Source: Rickettsiales bacterium (GTDB lineage: Bacteria; Pseudomonadota; Alphaproteobacteria; Rickettsiales; JALZUV01). From it: 51,465 nt of DNA. The notes beneath the pieces are model-generated. The model was not told the origin of the DNA. It saw only the letters and a program-made list of their open reading frames with translations, and searched no databases. Shown in pieces: positions 38,715 through 46,857 of this stretch. Every line of letters starts with the position of its first letter. Positions within the stretch are counted from its first letter, which is position 1. Both the position numbers and the translations under genes were made by a program. The DNA lies in contig JAQXAR010000058.1 in NCBI GenBank assembly GCA_029252805.1, positions 1 to 51,465 on the forward strand, read 5' to 3'.

Positions 38715-40928
38715 TTACGTCACATTTTTGCCACCATCAACCGTAAATGTGAGAATAACTTCAGCACCCTCATCTGTACGGTTGCCGAGGTACATCTCGG
38801 CGCCATGATCTTCCATAATCTTATTCACAATGGCCAGTCCAAGGCCAGACCCCTTTTCCTTCGAAGTAACATAAGGTTCCATGATGCGCTCCAATAATTC
38901 TGGCGGGAATCCGGGGCCGTTATCTTCGATGTGCACGATGATTTTCGACGAAGAGTCGCCTGATAATGAGACATGAATTTCGGGACGAACCGTACGCGTG
39001 GTTCCATCTTGGTGCTGTTCAGTGGCGCGTTTTTCGACTTCTTCAATTGCTTCGGCAGCATTTTTGAGCAGATTCGTGAAGGCACGTGTAATTTGGCGTT
39101 CATCGGCGGGCAGGTTCGTATTCACTGCAGTGCTATCGAGCGTGTAGCCAATGGAAGGATGTGCGGTTTTTTCCGAGAAGATCACTTTATTTAAAAGGGT
39201 TTCTAAATTCTCAGGAGTGAAAACAGGATCGGGCATACGGGCAAAGCCCACGAATTCTTCAACCATCCGCCCAATATCGCCGACATGGCGGATGATCGTA
39301 TCCGTATAGCGTTGGTAGGATGCTAGATCTTCGGTGATTTGCGGGCTATATTTGCGACGTAAGCGCTCGGCAGAAAGCTGAATCGGCGTGAGCGGGTTCT
39401 TAATTTCATGAGCGACACGGCGTGCGACATCTGCCCAGGCCGCGCTACGCTGCGCGGCGACGAGTGCCGTCATATCATCAAAGGTAATAATGTAGCCTTG
39501 TAGCTCTCCATCAACGATCTCGGCGGCTAAATGCATGACAAGGTGATGGTTGACGCCTTCACGTTCAATTTTAAGTTGCTTGGTGAGAATCTCTTTCGGT
39601 TTTTCGACAAGTTCGCTGAAGCTTCCTTTAAGCTCCGGGAATACGCTGAAGATATTCTTCAAGCTCATATCGGTTCCCCGGTCGCGATAGAGGATTTCAG
39701 CAGCGGCACCATTATGCAGCGTAATGTTCTTATGTTTATCTACTGCGATCACGCCGGCAGAGATTCCGGCCAGTACGGTCTCGGAGAAGCGACGGCTGCC
39801 ATCCACTTGGCGGTTAGCATCTTCGAGCTGGCCATGTTTGCGTTCTAACTCGCCCGTCATTCGGTTAAAGGAGCGGATGAGGGTGGCGATTTCATCTTCG
39901 CGGGCGCCGATCGGCACTTTGACTTCATAATCGCCGTCACGCACCCGTTCAGCGGCGCGGATGAGGCGGGCAACGGGCACGACGAGGCGTGAGGCAAATT
40001 GCATCCCATACCAAATAGAGAGTAGTAAAAGCAGCAAGACAAGCAGGCCAAAAACAGTGGAGAATTGCAGCTGTAATAAGGAGACCTTCTCGCGCATGCG
40101 GCGATATTCGGCGACGGCGCCGGTCGCATTATCCATATGGTTGAGCACGCGATCATCGACTAAGCGACCCACGACCAGATAGGCATCGGGCAGGGCGCTT
40201 AATTTGATGAGTGCACGGATACGATCCTCGCCTTCAACCCATATCACCGGCTCGCCTTGTGCGGCGAGCATGCGTTTATCATCTTCAATACGTTCAAAGG
40301 CGAGGGCAAAGCTCAGAGATGTTTGTGCCACGATTTGATTGTTTTGAATGATCATGCCTTCCGTTAGCGAGCGAAGCTCCGCCTGACGGTTAAGGGCTTT
40401 GGTCAGAAGCGATGTATTGCTGCCAACGACGTGTAGTAAATGTTGGTCGAGATCGCTCGATAGGCCCAATGCATCGGCGCGTAGGATGGATTTATGCTCC
40501 GTCAAATAAGATTGTGCCACCATGACAGATTCTTCCAGCGCGATGCTGACTCGCTGGTTGAACCAGCTTTGGATGCCTAAATGGAAGAGGAGTACGGCGA
40601 AAAGTGAGACCACAAGCGCGGGCAAAATCGTCAGGCCAGAGAACATCAGTAAGATGCGCTTCTGGAGTTTCGCGCTGCCAGCGCTGTTTCTGACGGTGCG
40701 CCATAGGCTGAGCACCCGATGGACGACCAGTAAGAGTAGGAAAGCAAAAAAGAGCAGGTTGCCTAAAATAAGCCGCATAATGGCTTGTGGATCAGGGCCT
40801 AAGGGCGTGTCGCCACTGGTGACCGTGTAGAAAGTCGCCACACCCGAACCCAAAACGGCGAACGTCAATAACCACGTGAGTAAGCGTGTGGTTTTTTGCG
40901 TCGCTGGCAAGGTAAGGGAAGATACCAT
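38715..40928 (-). CDS. ntrY: NtrY sensor histidine kinase
   Basis: This is a membrane histidine kinase of 737 residues. TM helices lie at about 17-36, 50-74, 91-118 and 285-312, with an extracytoplasmic domain of about 165 residues between the last two. HAMP (about 313-365), PAS (about 380-490) and HisKA follow, with the phospho-His at 507 in VARRVAHEIKNPLTPI. The ATPase domain has NLLKNAAEAI, EDNGPGFP and GSGLGLAIVNKIMEDHG. It forms an operon with ntrX. The 278 bp between ntrY and the next plus-strand gene (40929-41206) contain no gene I can support. Confidence 0.95.
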   Translation of the reverse strand: MVSSLTLPATQKTTRLLTWLLTFAVLGSGVATFYTVTSGDTPLGPDPQAIMRLILGNLLFFAFLLLLVVHRVLSLWRTVRNSAGSAKLQKRILLMFSGLTILPALVVSLFAVLLFHLGIQSWFNQRVSIALEESVMVAQSYLTEHKSILRADALGLSSDLDQHLLHVVGSNTSLLTKALNRQAELRSLTEGMIIQNNQIVAQTSLSFALAFERIEDDKRMLAAQGEPVIWVEGEDRIRALIKLSALPDAYLVVGRLVDDRVLNHMDNATGAVAEYRRMREKVSLLQLQFSTVFGLLVLLLLLLSIWYGMQFASRLVVPVARLIRAAERVRDGDYEVKVPIGAREDEIATLIRSFNRMTGELERKHGQLEDANRQVDGSRRFSETVLAGISAGVIAVDKHKNITLHNGAAAEILYRDRGTDMSLKNIFSVFPELKGSFSELVEKPKEILTKQLKIEREGVNHHLVMHLAAEIVDGELQGYIITFDDMTALVAAQRSAAWADVARRVAHEIKNPLTPIQLSAERLRRKYSPQITEDLASYQRYTDTIIRHVGDIGRMVEEFVGFARMPDPVFTPENLETLLNKVIFSEKTAHPSIGYTLDSTAVNTNLPADERQITRAFTNLLKNAAEAIEEVEKRATEQHQDGTTRTVRPEIHVSLSGDSSSKIIVHIEDNGPGFPPELLERIMEPYVTSKEKGSGLGLAIVNKIMEDHGAEMYLGNRTDEGAEVILTFTVDGGKNVT

Positions 40929-41206
40929 GAATTTTAGACTAGCAATTAAAGTGCGCGAATCCAGTGGAATGCGGATGGGGGAGGGGTAAAGGGGAGTTTT
41001 CTTCGTTCATTGTCACTCACCCGTGCGGTTGGCAGCCCGTCTGCATTATTCTTCTTCCTTTCGCTCGCGAACCACTTACTTTTTTCGCTTCAGCACATTG
41101 GTATAGCGATTTCGCTTTTTGAATAGGTAGAATGAAAAATAAGGCTTTTTAACTGCGGCCTGCGATCATGTAAATGCGGTTCTTTTTTATTCTTAATTAC
41201 CTTAAT

Positions 41207-41776
41207 ATGAAATTCTTATTCATTGTATCAATCAGCTTCTTTACCCTGTCACTAAGCGCGCAGGAATTACCTAAAGGCGCAGAGTTCTCACAACTTTTCT
41301 GGGGCTGCGACAAGGGAATTACCCTGCAACTTCCCGATAGTGTACTAACCGACGAAGGTTGGTACTCTCACGAATACCAACACACAGGGTTCGGACTAAG
41401 AAAGTTTTTTATCACCATGGGTGGTACTTTCATTAGTCTAAGTCGGGACTCTGTCGTGCTGGGAATCCAAACTCGGGAAACTAGCTTCGGTGAAGTGACC
41501 TTCACGGTTACTTCACCTAGGTTTTCGGTGGTAGGTGCAGACTGGAACAGCACTAACGTCTATGATGGAGGTTTGTTCTACGAGGCATCGACTAAAAAAT
41601 CGAGCCGAGACGGGTTTACACTACAAATTTCCGAACGCGGAATAGTAGTGAATACTAGTCGCAAGGGTAAAACCATAAGTGCCGAGACTTACGAGTTGCC
41701 GAAAAGTTTCCGTGAATTAGGGCTTACGATTGAGTTGATTCGTCAAAAACACAAGGTGGAAATTCTTCTTCACTAG
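41207..41776 (+). CDS. Predicted secreted protein of unknown function
   Basis: This 189-residue protein starts at 41207 with a clear signal peptide (MKFLFIVSISFFTLSLSAQE, cleavage probably after Ser-Ala). A mature domain follows that seems rich in beta strands with alternating polar and hydrophobic residues. No family is recognised, and there is no lipobox. The Ala-Gln start after the signal and the overall style are more usual in Bacteroidota than in alphaproteobacteria, hinting at transfer. There is no Shine-Dalgarno before the ATG; an in-frame start at 41174 would add 11 residues. Two hairpins follow the stop. Confidence 0.6.
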   Translation: MKFLFIVSISFFTLSLSAQELPKGAEFSQLFWGCDKGITLQLPDSVLTDEGWYSHEYQHTGFGLRKFFITMGGTFISLSRDSVVLGIQTRETSFGEVTFTVTSPRFSVVGADWNSTNVYDGGLFYEASTKKSSRDGFTLQISERGIVVNTSRKGKTISAETYELPKSFRELGLTIELIRQKHKVEILLH

Positions 41777-41850
41777 GTAAAAGTTTACTTTTACTAACCG
41801 TGTTTGACCTCCTATTTGCTATAAGCAGGTGGGAGGCCCTTTCGTTTTAA
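41777..41850 (+). terminator. Tandem hairpins / terminator after the secreted-protein gene
   Basis: GTAAAAGT-TT-ACTTTTAC (41777-41794) overlaps the end of the gene. A second 13-bp stem, with three G-T pairs, joins 41808-41820 to 41824-41836 across a 3-nt loop and is followed by CCCTTTCGTTTT. The second has the form of a Rho-independent terminator on the plus strand. Confidence 0.7.
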
Positions 41851-41972
41851 GTTCAGTTTAAGGAGGCCGTCTTGCGTCTGTTGCAGGGGTTGGAGTCAGA
41901 CTGTGAGTTTTCCCATTGCCACACGCGCGTGCTTTTGTTGGATCTACCTATCTTGCACCCTGTGGTTGTTTG

Positions 41973-42133
41973 TGGTAATTTGGTTCGGCAGCGGGTCAGT
42001 CCCCTCTGTGGGGGCGAGCAACCCCTCCATAGCTAGCGGTCAAACATGGTTCGGCGCGCTGATAGATGCTTACGCCCGTAAATCCGGTATTGGCCGGATG
42101 GCGTGGGAATGTTCAGGGCTTGCCTAAATACCA
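41973..42133 (+). ncRNA. ssrS: 6S RNA
   Basis: 6S RNA mimics an open promoter and sequesters housekeeping RNA polymerase. The strand carries GTTCGGCAGCGGGTCAGTCC then CCTC at about 41983-42006, almost the E. coli 6S signature (GTTCGCAAGCGGGCCAGTCC then CC). The ends can pair as a closing stem (TGGTAATTTGG at 41973-41983 with CCTAAATACCA at 42123-42133, two mismatches). The apical part holds an ATCCGG...CCGGAT hairpin. The resulting length, 161 nt, is normal for 6S. It explains most of the 433-bp space between the secreted-protein gene and the next small ORF. The exact ends are estimates. Confidence 0.75.
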
Positions 42134-42209
42134 TGCACCTTTGGCTAGCTGGGGGTCTTGATCGCATCCGGCTTTTAGCTGCGTCCCCTTCATTGAAAGG
42201 GAGTTGCTC

Positions 42210-42386
42210 ATGAAAAAACATTTTAAACGCCTGTGCTGGGGCGTTGCCTTTATTGCTTATTTGATGTGGGAGGTGCTGAGCCTGGCGGTGATTTATACTT
42301 TTGGTGTTTTCTGTGTTTTGGGCGCACCTCTTATCCTCCTATTTATTATAATAGGAGATTGGTGGAAAGATCGCAAAGGCCTCTGA
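42210..42386 (+). CDS. Small membrane protein downstream of 6S RNA
   Basis: This 58-residue protein has two hydrophobic stretches (about residues 10-32 and 34-48), a basic N-terminus (MKKHFKRLCWG) and a charged end (DWWKDRKGL). AAAGGGAG lies 6 nt before the ATG at 42210, which favours this start over the TTG two codons upstream. The family is not recognised. It could be expressed by readthrough from the 6S RNA gene or independently. Confidence 0.5.
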   Translation: MKKHFKRLCWGVAFIAYLMWEVLSLAVIYTFGVFCVLGAPLILLFIIIGDWWKDRKGL

Positions 42387-42459
42387 ATGTCATTTAGACA
42401 TAAGTAAGGGGTGGCCATGCGAAAGACGGCGCTATTAGAAAAGATAAGGAAGAAAGAAA

Positions 42460-42759
42460 CTAAGCGGAAGCTTGTTGTGCGACGGCTGCTTTTTGGATTT
42501 TGCGTTTTAGCTTGATCGCTTCGTCCGTCAATTTACGGCTTGAAGTCGTTAGTAAGTAGCTATCCAGTCCACCATTATGCTCAACCGTGCGAATGGTAGA
42601 AGCGGTGACTTTCAACGAAACACCTTGTTGCAGGATATCAGAACGTAGGGTTACATTCTGTACATTCGGCAGAAAACGACGACGCGTTTTGCGCTGTGAA
42701 TGTGATACGTTATTACCGCTTTGCGGGTTTTTACCTGTTAGTGTGCAACGTCTAGCCAT
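42460..42759 (-). CDS. rpmB: 50S ribosomal protein L28
   Basis: L28 is a large-subunit protein of 99 residues. It begins [22 protein letters not shown], followed by [19 protein letters not shown], both diagnostic of the family, and has the alphaproteobacterial-length C-terminal extension. It is monocistronic and divergent from folC. Confidence 0.96.
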   Translation of the reverse strand: MARRCTLTGKNPQSGNNVSHSQRKTRRRFLPNVQNVTLRSDILQQGVSLKVTASTIRTVEHNGGLDSYLLTTSSRKLTDEAIKLKRKIQKAAVAQQASA

Positions 42760-42857
42760 AATATCCTCTTGGTTGGAGCGGGATGATTAGGGAAAAATCA
42801 GGCGCACGTCAAGGGTTTTTGACATTTGCTTGCATATTCTTTAGTTAGTCGCTTCTT

Positions 42858-44132
42858 ATGACATCACATTTCGAAATTCAAATGCCCCATTGGCCCACTG
42901 CTAGTTGGGGGAATCTGCCCGGAGAACCACTTGAGCGAATGCATCGTTTGCTCGAAGAATTGGCGAATCCGCATCATCAATTGCCGCCTGTAGTGCATGT
43001 GGCCGGTACGAACGGCAAGGGTTCCACCATTGCCTTCCTGCGTGCCATATTAGAGGCAGCAGGCTATAGCGTGCATGCTTATACCTCGCCGCACATTAAA
43101 TCATTCTCCGAGCGTATTACCGTGGCGAGCCAGCCGGTTGATAAGAAGGCACTCTTTCATGCGTTAGAAGCCTGCCGTTCCGCGAATGCCGAACAGCCGA
43201 TTAGTTTCTTTGAAGGGACAACAGCGGCCGCCTTTATGTTATTTAGCCAAACACCGGCTGATATTTTATTGTTAGAAACAGGTATGGGCGGTCAGGATGA
43301 TCCGACCAATGTGTTGGATGAAGTGCGCCTTTCGATCATTACAACGATTTCGCAAGACCATATGGAATATCTCGGCGATACGATCGAGCATATTACCTCG
43401 CATAAGGCGGGTATTATTAAGGATGAATGCCCCGTCGTGTTTGGTTTCCAGTCACCTGAAGTGATGGAACTGTTGGAAAAATCTGCTGAGATTCATAAAT
43501 CTCCGGCGGTGGTTTACGGAAAACACTGGGCCGTTCAAAAAGCACTTGAAGGGTTTGTATTTGCCGATGGGCACGGGCAGATTCCTTTACCAGAGCCTGC
43601 CCTAAAGGGGCCGCACCAATTGATTAATGCCGGCTGTGCGATTGCGGCACTCTCTGCGCTTGATGAGTTTGAGGTGATGGGCGATCATATCGCAGCAGGC
43701 CTTAAATGGGTGCAATGGCCTGGGCGTTTAGAGTCAATCAATCATAAGGCATTACCTGACGATTGGGAGCTATGGTTTGATGGTGGGCATAATATGGCTG
43801 CCGGCCATATGCTTTCCGTACTGGCGGAAGATGAATGGTCGGATAAGCCGCTCTATATTATCTTTGGTACCACGCGTGGTAAGCAGATCGTTTCGATGTT
43901 GCAGCCACTCGCGCAATTGGCGGAAGAAATAATCGCTGTTCCTGTTGCGGCGGAGCCAAGCTGCTACACGCCGCAAGAGATCTTGGATCAGACCGATGAT
44001 GTGGGAATGTCGTTGATGCAGGCTGAGAGCGTTCAGATGGCGATTGAAGAGGTGAAAGCGATGTCTGGTGATGTGCCGGCGCGCATCCTCGTGTTCGGTT
44101 CGCTCTACCTACATTTAGAAGTCACCGCATAA
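42858..44132 (+). CDS. folC: Bifunctional dihydrofolate / folylpolyglutamate synthase
   Basis: FolC adds glutamate to dihydropteroate and to folates, retaining them in the cell. Its 424 residues include the ATP loop HVAGTNGKGST (47-57), YTSPHIKSFSERI, ETGMGGQDDPTNV and the C-terminal FDGGHNMAAG domain. The C-terminal motif is usually D-G-A-H-N; here it is D-G-G-H-N, a mild variant. The ATG at 42858 has little Shine-Dalgarno character. The usual accD neighbour is absent. A strong terminator follows the stop. Confidence 0.93.
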   Translation: MTSHFEIQMPHWPTASWGNLPGEPLERMHRLLEELANPHHQLPPVVHVAGTNGKGSTIAFLRAILEAAGYSVHAYTSPHIKSFSERITVASQPVDKKALFHALEACRSANAEQPISFFEGTTAAAFMLFSQTPADILLLETGMGGQDDPTNVLDEVRLSIITTISQDHMEYLGDTIEHITSHKAGIIKDECPVVFGFQSPEVMELLEKSAEIHKSPAVVYGKHWAVQKALEGFVFADGHGQIPLPEPALKGPHQLINAGCAIAALSALDEFEVMGDHIAAGLKWVQWPGRLESINHKALPDDWELWFDGGHNMAAGHMLSVLAEDEWSDKPLYIIFGTTRGKQIVSMLQPLAQLAEEIIAVPVAAEPSCYTPQEILDQTDDVGMSLMQAESVQMAIEEVKAMSGDVPARILVFGSLYLHLEVTA

Positions 44133-44170
44133 AAAAAGAGACCGGCCAAACTGACCGGTCTCTCTTTTTT
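44131..44170. terminator. Bidirectional terminator between folC and the pilin gene
   Basis: GAGACCGG (44138-44145) pairs with CCGGTCTC (44155-44162), flanked by A7 on the left and T6 on the right. It can terminate folC on the plus strand and the pilin-like gene on the minus strand. Confidence 0.9.
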
Positions 44171-44186
44171 ATTTAACCTATGATGA

Positions 44187-44978
44187 TTACATCATGCGTA
44201 GGCGTACTTGGCAGAGTGGTGAATCTGCAAGGACTTCTGTTGTTTGATTATAAGCAAGACCACCCGTGAATACGCAGGTTGCTGCACCTGCAGCGGCTGG
44301 TACATTGATGAGTACGCCTTCCATCGCGCGGACACCACCTTGAAGTGGACGAGAATCATCTACTTTACGGTCAATGTTGAACGCTTCAAACGGAGTGAGT
44401 GAATTTGCAGAAGCGAGTATACCGGTTGCTGCAGTTCCTGTTGCGCCCGTGACAGTGAACCAGTTACGGCCCCCAGCAGAATAAGCAACCCAATAGTTAC
44501 CACGACCGAGTTTTGCTTCAGGGAAGTAAAGTGGCAGGGCATCTGCAGTCAAGCTGGCTGCAACGACTTCGGTTGCTGCTTGGAACCAGCCATCGATCAT
44601 TTCAGCATCGTTCAAATCACGCCAGTATAGCACGGTTTCACAGCCCTGAACGGTTCCTGCACCGAGTGCGCAGCCATCAAGGAGCCCATTACCATCGCCG
44701 TTACCAACAGCGGCAACACCCGTACGGACGTAAAAACCATAATCTGTGGCACGTGTTTGGTTGATATCGCCTGGGATATAACCGTATTTATCGCGGAACG
44801 TGTTTGTCGCCGCGTTAGTGCTTTCCCATTGGCCGATCGTTGCGCGAACTTCAGCGGACTTGATCATGTCTTGTCCTACCAGCACACCGCCGATAATAAG
44901 ACCAATAATCACAATAACGATTGCTAGCTCGACGAGCGTAAAACCGCTTTTCTGATGGGTGTTTCGATTGTTTTTCAT
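44187..44978 (-). CDS. Type IV pilin-like protein (prepilin-type N-terminus)
   Basis: This 263-residue protein has a class III signal: a short basic leader ending in Gly, then FTLVELAIVIVIIGLIIGG, with the conserved Glu at position 5 of the mature form. It would be cleaved and methylated by a prepilin peptidase and assembled in a type IV pilus or a pseudopilus. The large C-terminal domain has Cys pairs (DGCALGAGTVQGCE and CVFTGGL...PLCQV) that may form disulfides. No pilus assembly genes are in the window. The 251-bp gap to trcR (44979-45229) is AT-rich and shows no gene. Confidence 0.85.
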   Translation of the reverse strand: MKNNRNTHQKSGFTLVELAIVIVIIGLIIGGVLVGQDMIKSAEVRATIGQWESTNAATNTFRDKYGYIPGDINQTRATDYGFYVRTGVAAVGNGDGNGLLDGCALGAGTVQGCETVLYWRDLNDAEMIDGWFQAATEVVAASLTADALPLYFPEAKLGRGNYWVAYSAGGRNWFTVTGATGTAATGILASANSLTPFEAFNIDRKVDDSRPLQGGVRAMEGVLINVPAAAGAATCVFTGGLAYNQTTEVLADSPLCQVRLRMM

Positions 44979-45229
44979 AATAGAATGCCTTTCCTAACGC
45001 TTCATGCGCATAAAATATAATACTCATACACTTTAAGTCATAAAGAGTTAAAAAACTCTTAAAAATCAGTGACTATGTAAATAAGTACTATAAAGTGCTG
45101 AAATGTAACAAAAATGCGACAAAAATGCACTGGGCGATTTCACGCATATGGAGCTTAAATTCCCGAAATGGTACTTTAAAAGGCATCAATCAGGTGATAA
45201 AATTCTGGTAAAACTTACCGTTAAACGAG

Positions 45230-45793
45230 TTAAGCCGTTGCTGCTGTGCTATCAGAATCGTCTTCGCCATCAATTTTTCCACCGGCTTTTCTGATCGCAT
45301 CATCAAGATGAGTTTGCGTGCAGAGTCCAAGCAGGACAGGGTCACGTGGACGAAGGTTATTCGTATTCCAGTGCGAGCGTTCGCGAATAGCGGTAATCGT
45401 ATTTTTCGTGGTACCAACGAGTTTAACGGTTTTACTATCAGGAAGTTCTGGGTGGTTTTTAAGAATCCACGCAATCGCATCGGGCTTATCTGCACGGCGA
45501 GCCACTGGCGTATAACGAGCGCCTTTGAGTTTCTTCTTCATATATTGCTGAGCATTTTTAGCGAGAGTTAGCGAAACTTTGCTATCTTCTTCTGCATTTT
45601 CAATTTGTTCTTTTTTCAGCTGACCGGCGGCGATTGGGTCTGCACCGATAATACCGGTGGCGACTTCACCATCGGCGATCCCTTTAATTTCTAATGGATG
45701 CATACCGCAGAAATCGGCGATTTGCTCAAAGCTTAGGGCAGTGTTATCAACTAACCATACGGCAGTGGCTTTCGGCATAATAGGCAGGGTCAT
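45230..45793 (-). CDS. trcR: DUF1013 cell-cycle transcriptional regulator TrcR
   Basis: This 187-residue protein matches DUF1013 over its length: MPKATAVWLVDNTALSFEQIADFCGMHPLEIKGIADGE, then PDAIAWILKNHPELPD and IRERSHWNTNNLRPRDPVLLGLC. The family is nearly restricted to Alphaproteobacteria, where it has been described as an RNA-polymerase-associated cell-cycle regulator. Two helix-turn-helix-like segments (about 15-40 and 105-140) are seen. It lies 24 bp after the quinone oxidoreductase gene and is likely cotranscribed with it, close to the division cluster. Confidence 0.93.
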   Translation of the reverse strand: MTLPIMPKATAVWLVDNTALSFEQIADFCGMHPLEIKGIADGEVATGIIGADPIAAGQLKKEQIENAEEDSKVSLTLAKNAQQYMKKKLKGARYTPVARRADKPDAIAWILKNHPELPDSKTVKLVGTTKNTITAIRERSHWNTNNLRPRDPVLLGLCTQTHLDDAIRKAGGKIDGEDDSDSTAATA

Positions 45794-45817
45794 AGCATCC
45801 TCAGAGTTTGTTAGGAG

Positions 45818-46780
45818 CTATGCTTTTAGTAGGATTTTCCCAAGATTCAAGTTTTGTTCTATCTTTTTTATCGCTTTTCCGGCCTGTGAGAGTGGATATT
45901 CGCTATCGATAGCGGGAATTACCTGTCGATTCTCCAGCCAATCCCAGCAATGTTCGCGAATTTCTTGAGCGAGAATTGCTTTCTCTTTTGTACTGCGACT
46001 ACGTAGGGTGAGCCCGTGCCAGCTAATTTGTTTGAGCAGTAATGGCGCCATATTAAGTTCCGCCTTTGCACCTCGTAAGAAGGCAATCGAAACCATTCGC
46101 CCGCCGCGCTTTAGGCATTTGAGGTTTTTTTGAAAATAATCGCCACCGATCATATCAAGTACGACATCTACGCCGCCATGATGGGTTTTGAGGGCCTCCA
46201 CAAAGTCGCTTTCTTTATAGGAGTATGATTTTGCCGCGCCATACGTTTCGCTAAATTGGCACTTTTCTGCGCTACTAGCAGTGGTGATCGCAGTTGCCCC
46301 CGCTGCTGCAACCATTTGTGAGGCTAGGCTGCCAATACCACTCGCGCCACCATGGATGAGAACCGTTTCACCTGCTGTTACATGGGCGGTATGAAAGAGG
46401 GCGAGCCATATCGTAAAGAGGCCTTCGGGTAATGCGCCGGCTTCACGCAAGTTCCAGCCTTTGGGGATAGGAAAGGTTTGAGTTGCGGCGACTCGTGTAT
46501 ATTGGGCATAACCGCCGCCTTCTAATAAAGCGCAAACTTCGTCGTCGATATTATAGTTCGATACGCCTTCGCCGAGCGCGGCGATCGTACCGCTTACCTC
46601 TAAGCCGGGTAGAGGCGATGCGCCTTCAGGTGCCGGATAGCTGCCTTGCATTTGAAATAAATCCGCACGGTTGATAGCCGTATAAGCCACCTTAATAAGC
46701 ACTTCACCGGCACGCGGTACCAGTTGCTCTAGCTGATCATCATAAACCAGCGTTTCATTTTCAATACGAATTCCGAACAT
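45818..46780 (-). CDS. NAD(P)H-quinone oxidoreductase, MDR family
   Basis: This 320-residue, zinc-free medium-chain reductase resembles the quinone oxidoreductase/PIG3 group. It has NRADLFQMQGSYPAPEGASPLPGLEVSG at the GroES-like end, the NADPH loop VLIHGGASGIGSLASQ, and VLDMIGGDYFQKNLKCL. No catalytic or structural zinc Cys cluster is present. It would reduce quinones or reactive carbonyls. The pairing with trcR is common in alphaproteobacteria. It lies 77 bp after ftsI. Confidence 0.9.
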   Translation of the reverse strand: MFGIRIENETLVYDDQLEQLVPRAGEVLIKVAYTAINRADLFQMQGSYPAPEGASPLPGLEVSGTIAALGEGVSNYNIDDEVCALLEGGGYAQYTRVAATQTFPIPKGWNLREAGALPEGLFTIWLALFHTAHVTAGETVLIHGGASGIGSLASQMVAAAGATAITTASSAEKCQFSETYGAAKSYSYKESDFVEALKTHHGGVDVVLDMIGGDYFQKNLKCLKRGGRMVSIAFLRGAKAELNMAPLLLKQISWHGLTLRSRSTKEKAILAQEIREHCWDWLENRQVIPAIDSEYPLSQAGKAIKKIEQNLNLGKILLKA

Positions 46781-46823
46781 GGGGTGAGTGTAGCTGCCAC
46801 CTCTTTAATTGTCATAATCTATT

Positions 46824-46849
46824 TTCACTCCCCCTCAGGAGGGAGTGAA
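46824..46849. repeat. Inverted repeat between ftsI and the oxidoreductase gene
   Basis: TTCACTCCC and GGGAGTGAA form a perfect 9-bp stem around CCTCAGGA. There is no T run on the minus strand, so it is a poor terminator; it could be a processing or stabilising hairpin at the 3' end of the division operon. Confidence 0.5.
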
Positions 46850-46857
46850 GCTAACTG

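Noticed and set aside
41903-42127. 74-codon plus-strand frame with a GTG start and one hydrophobic segment
   Set aside because: It overlaps almost all of the 6S RNA, whose conserved core explains the sequence better.
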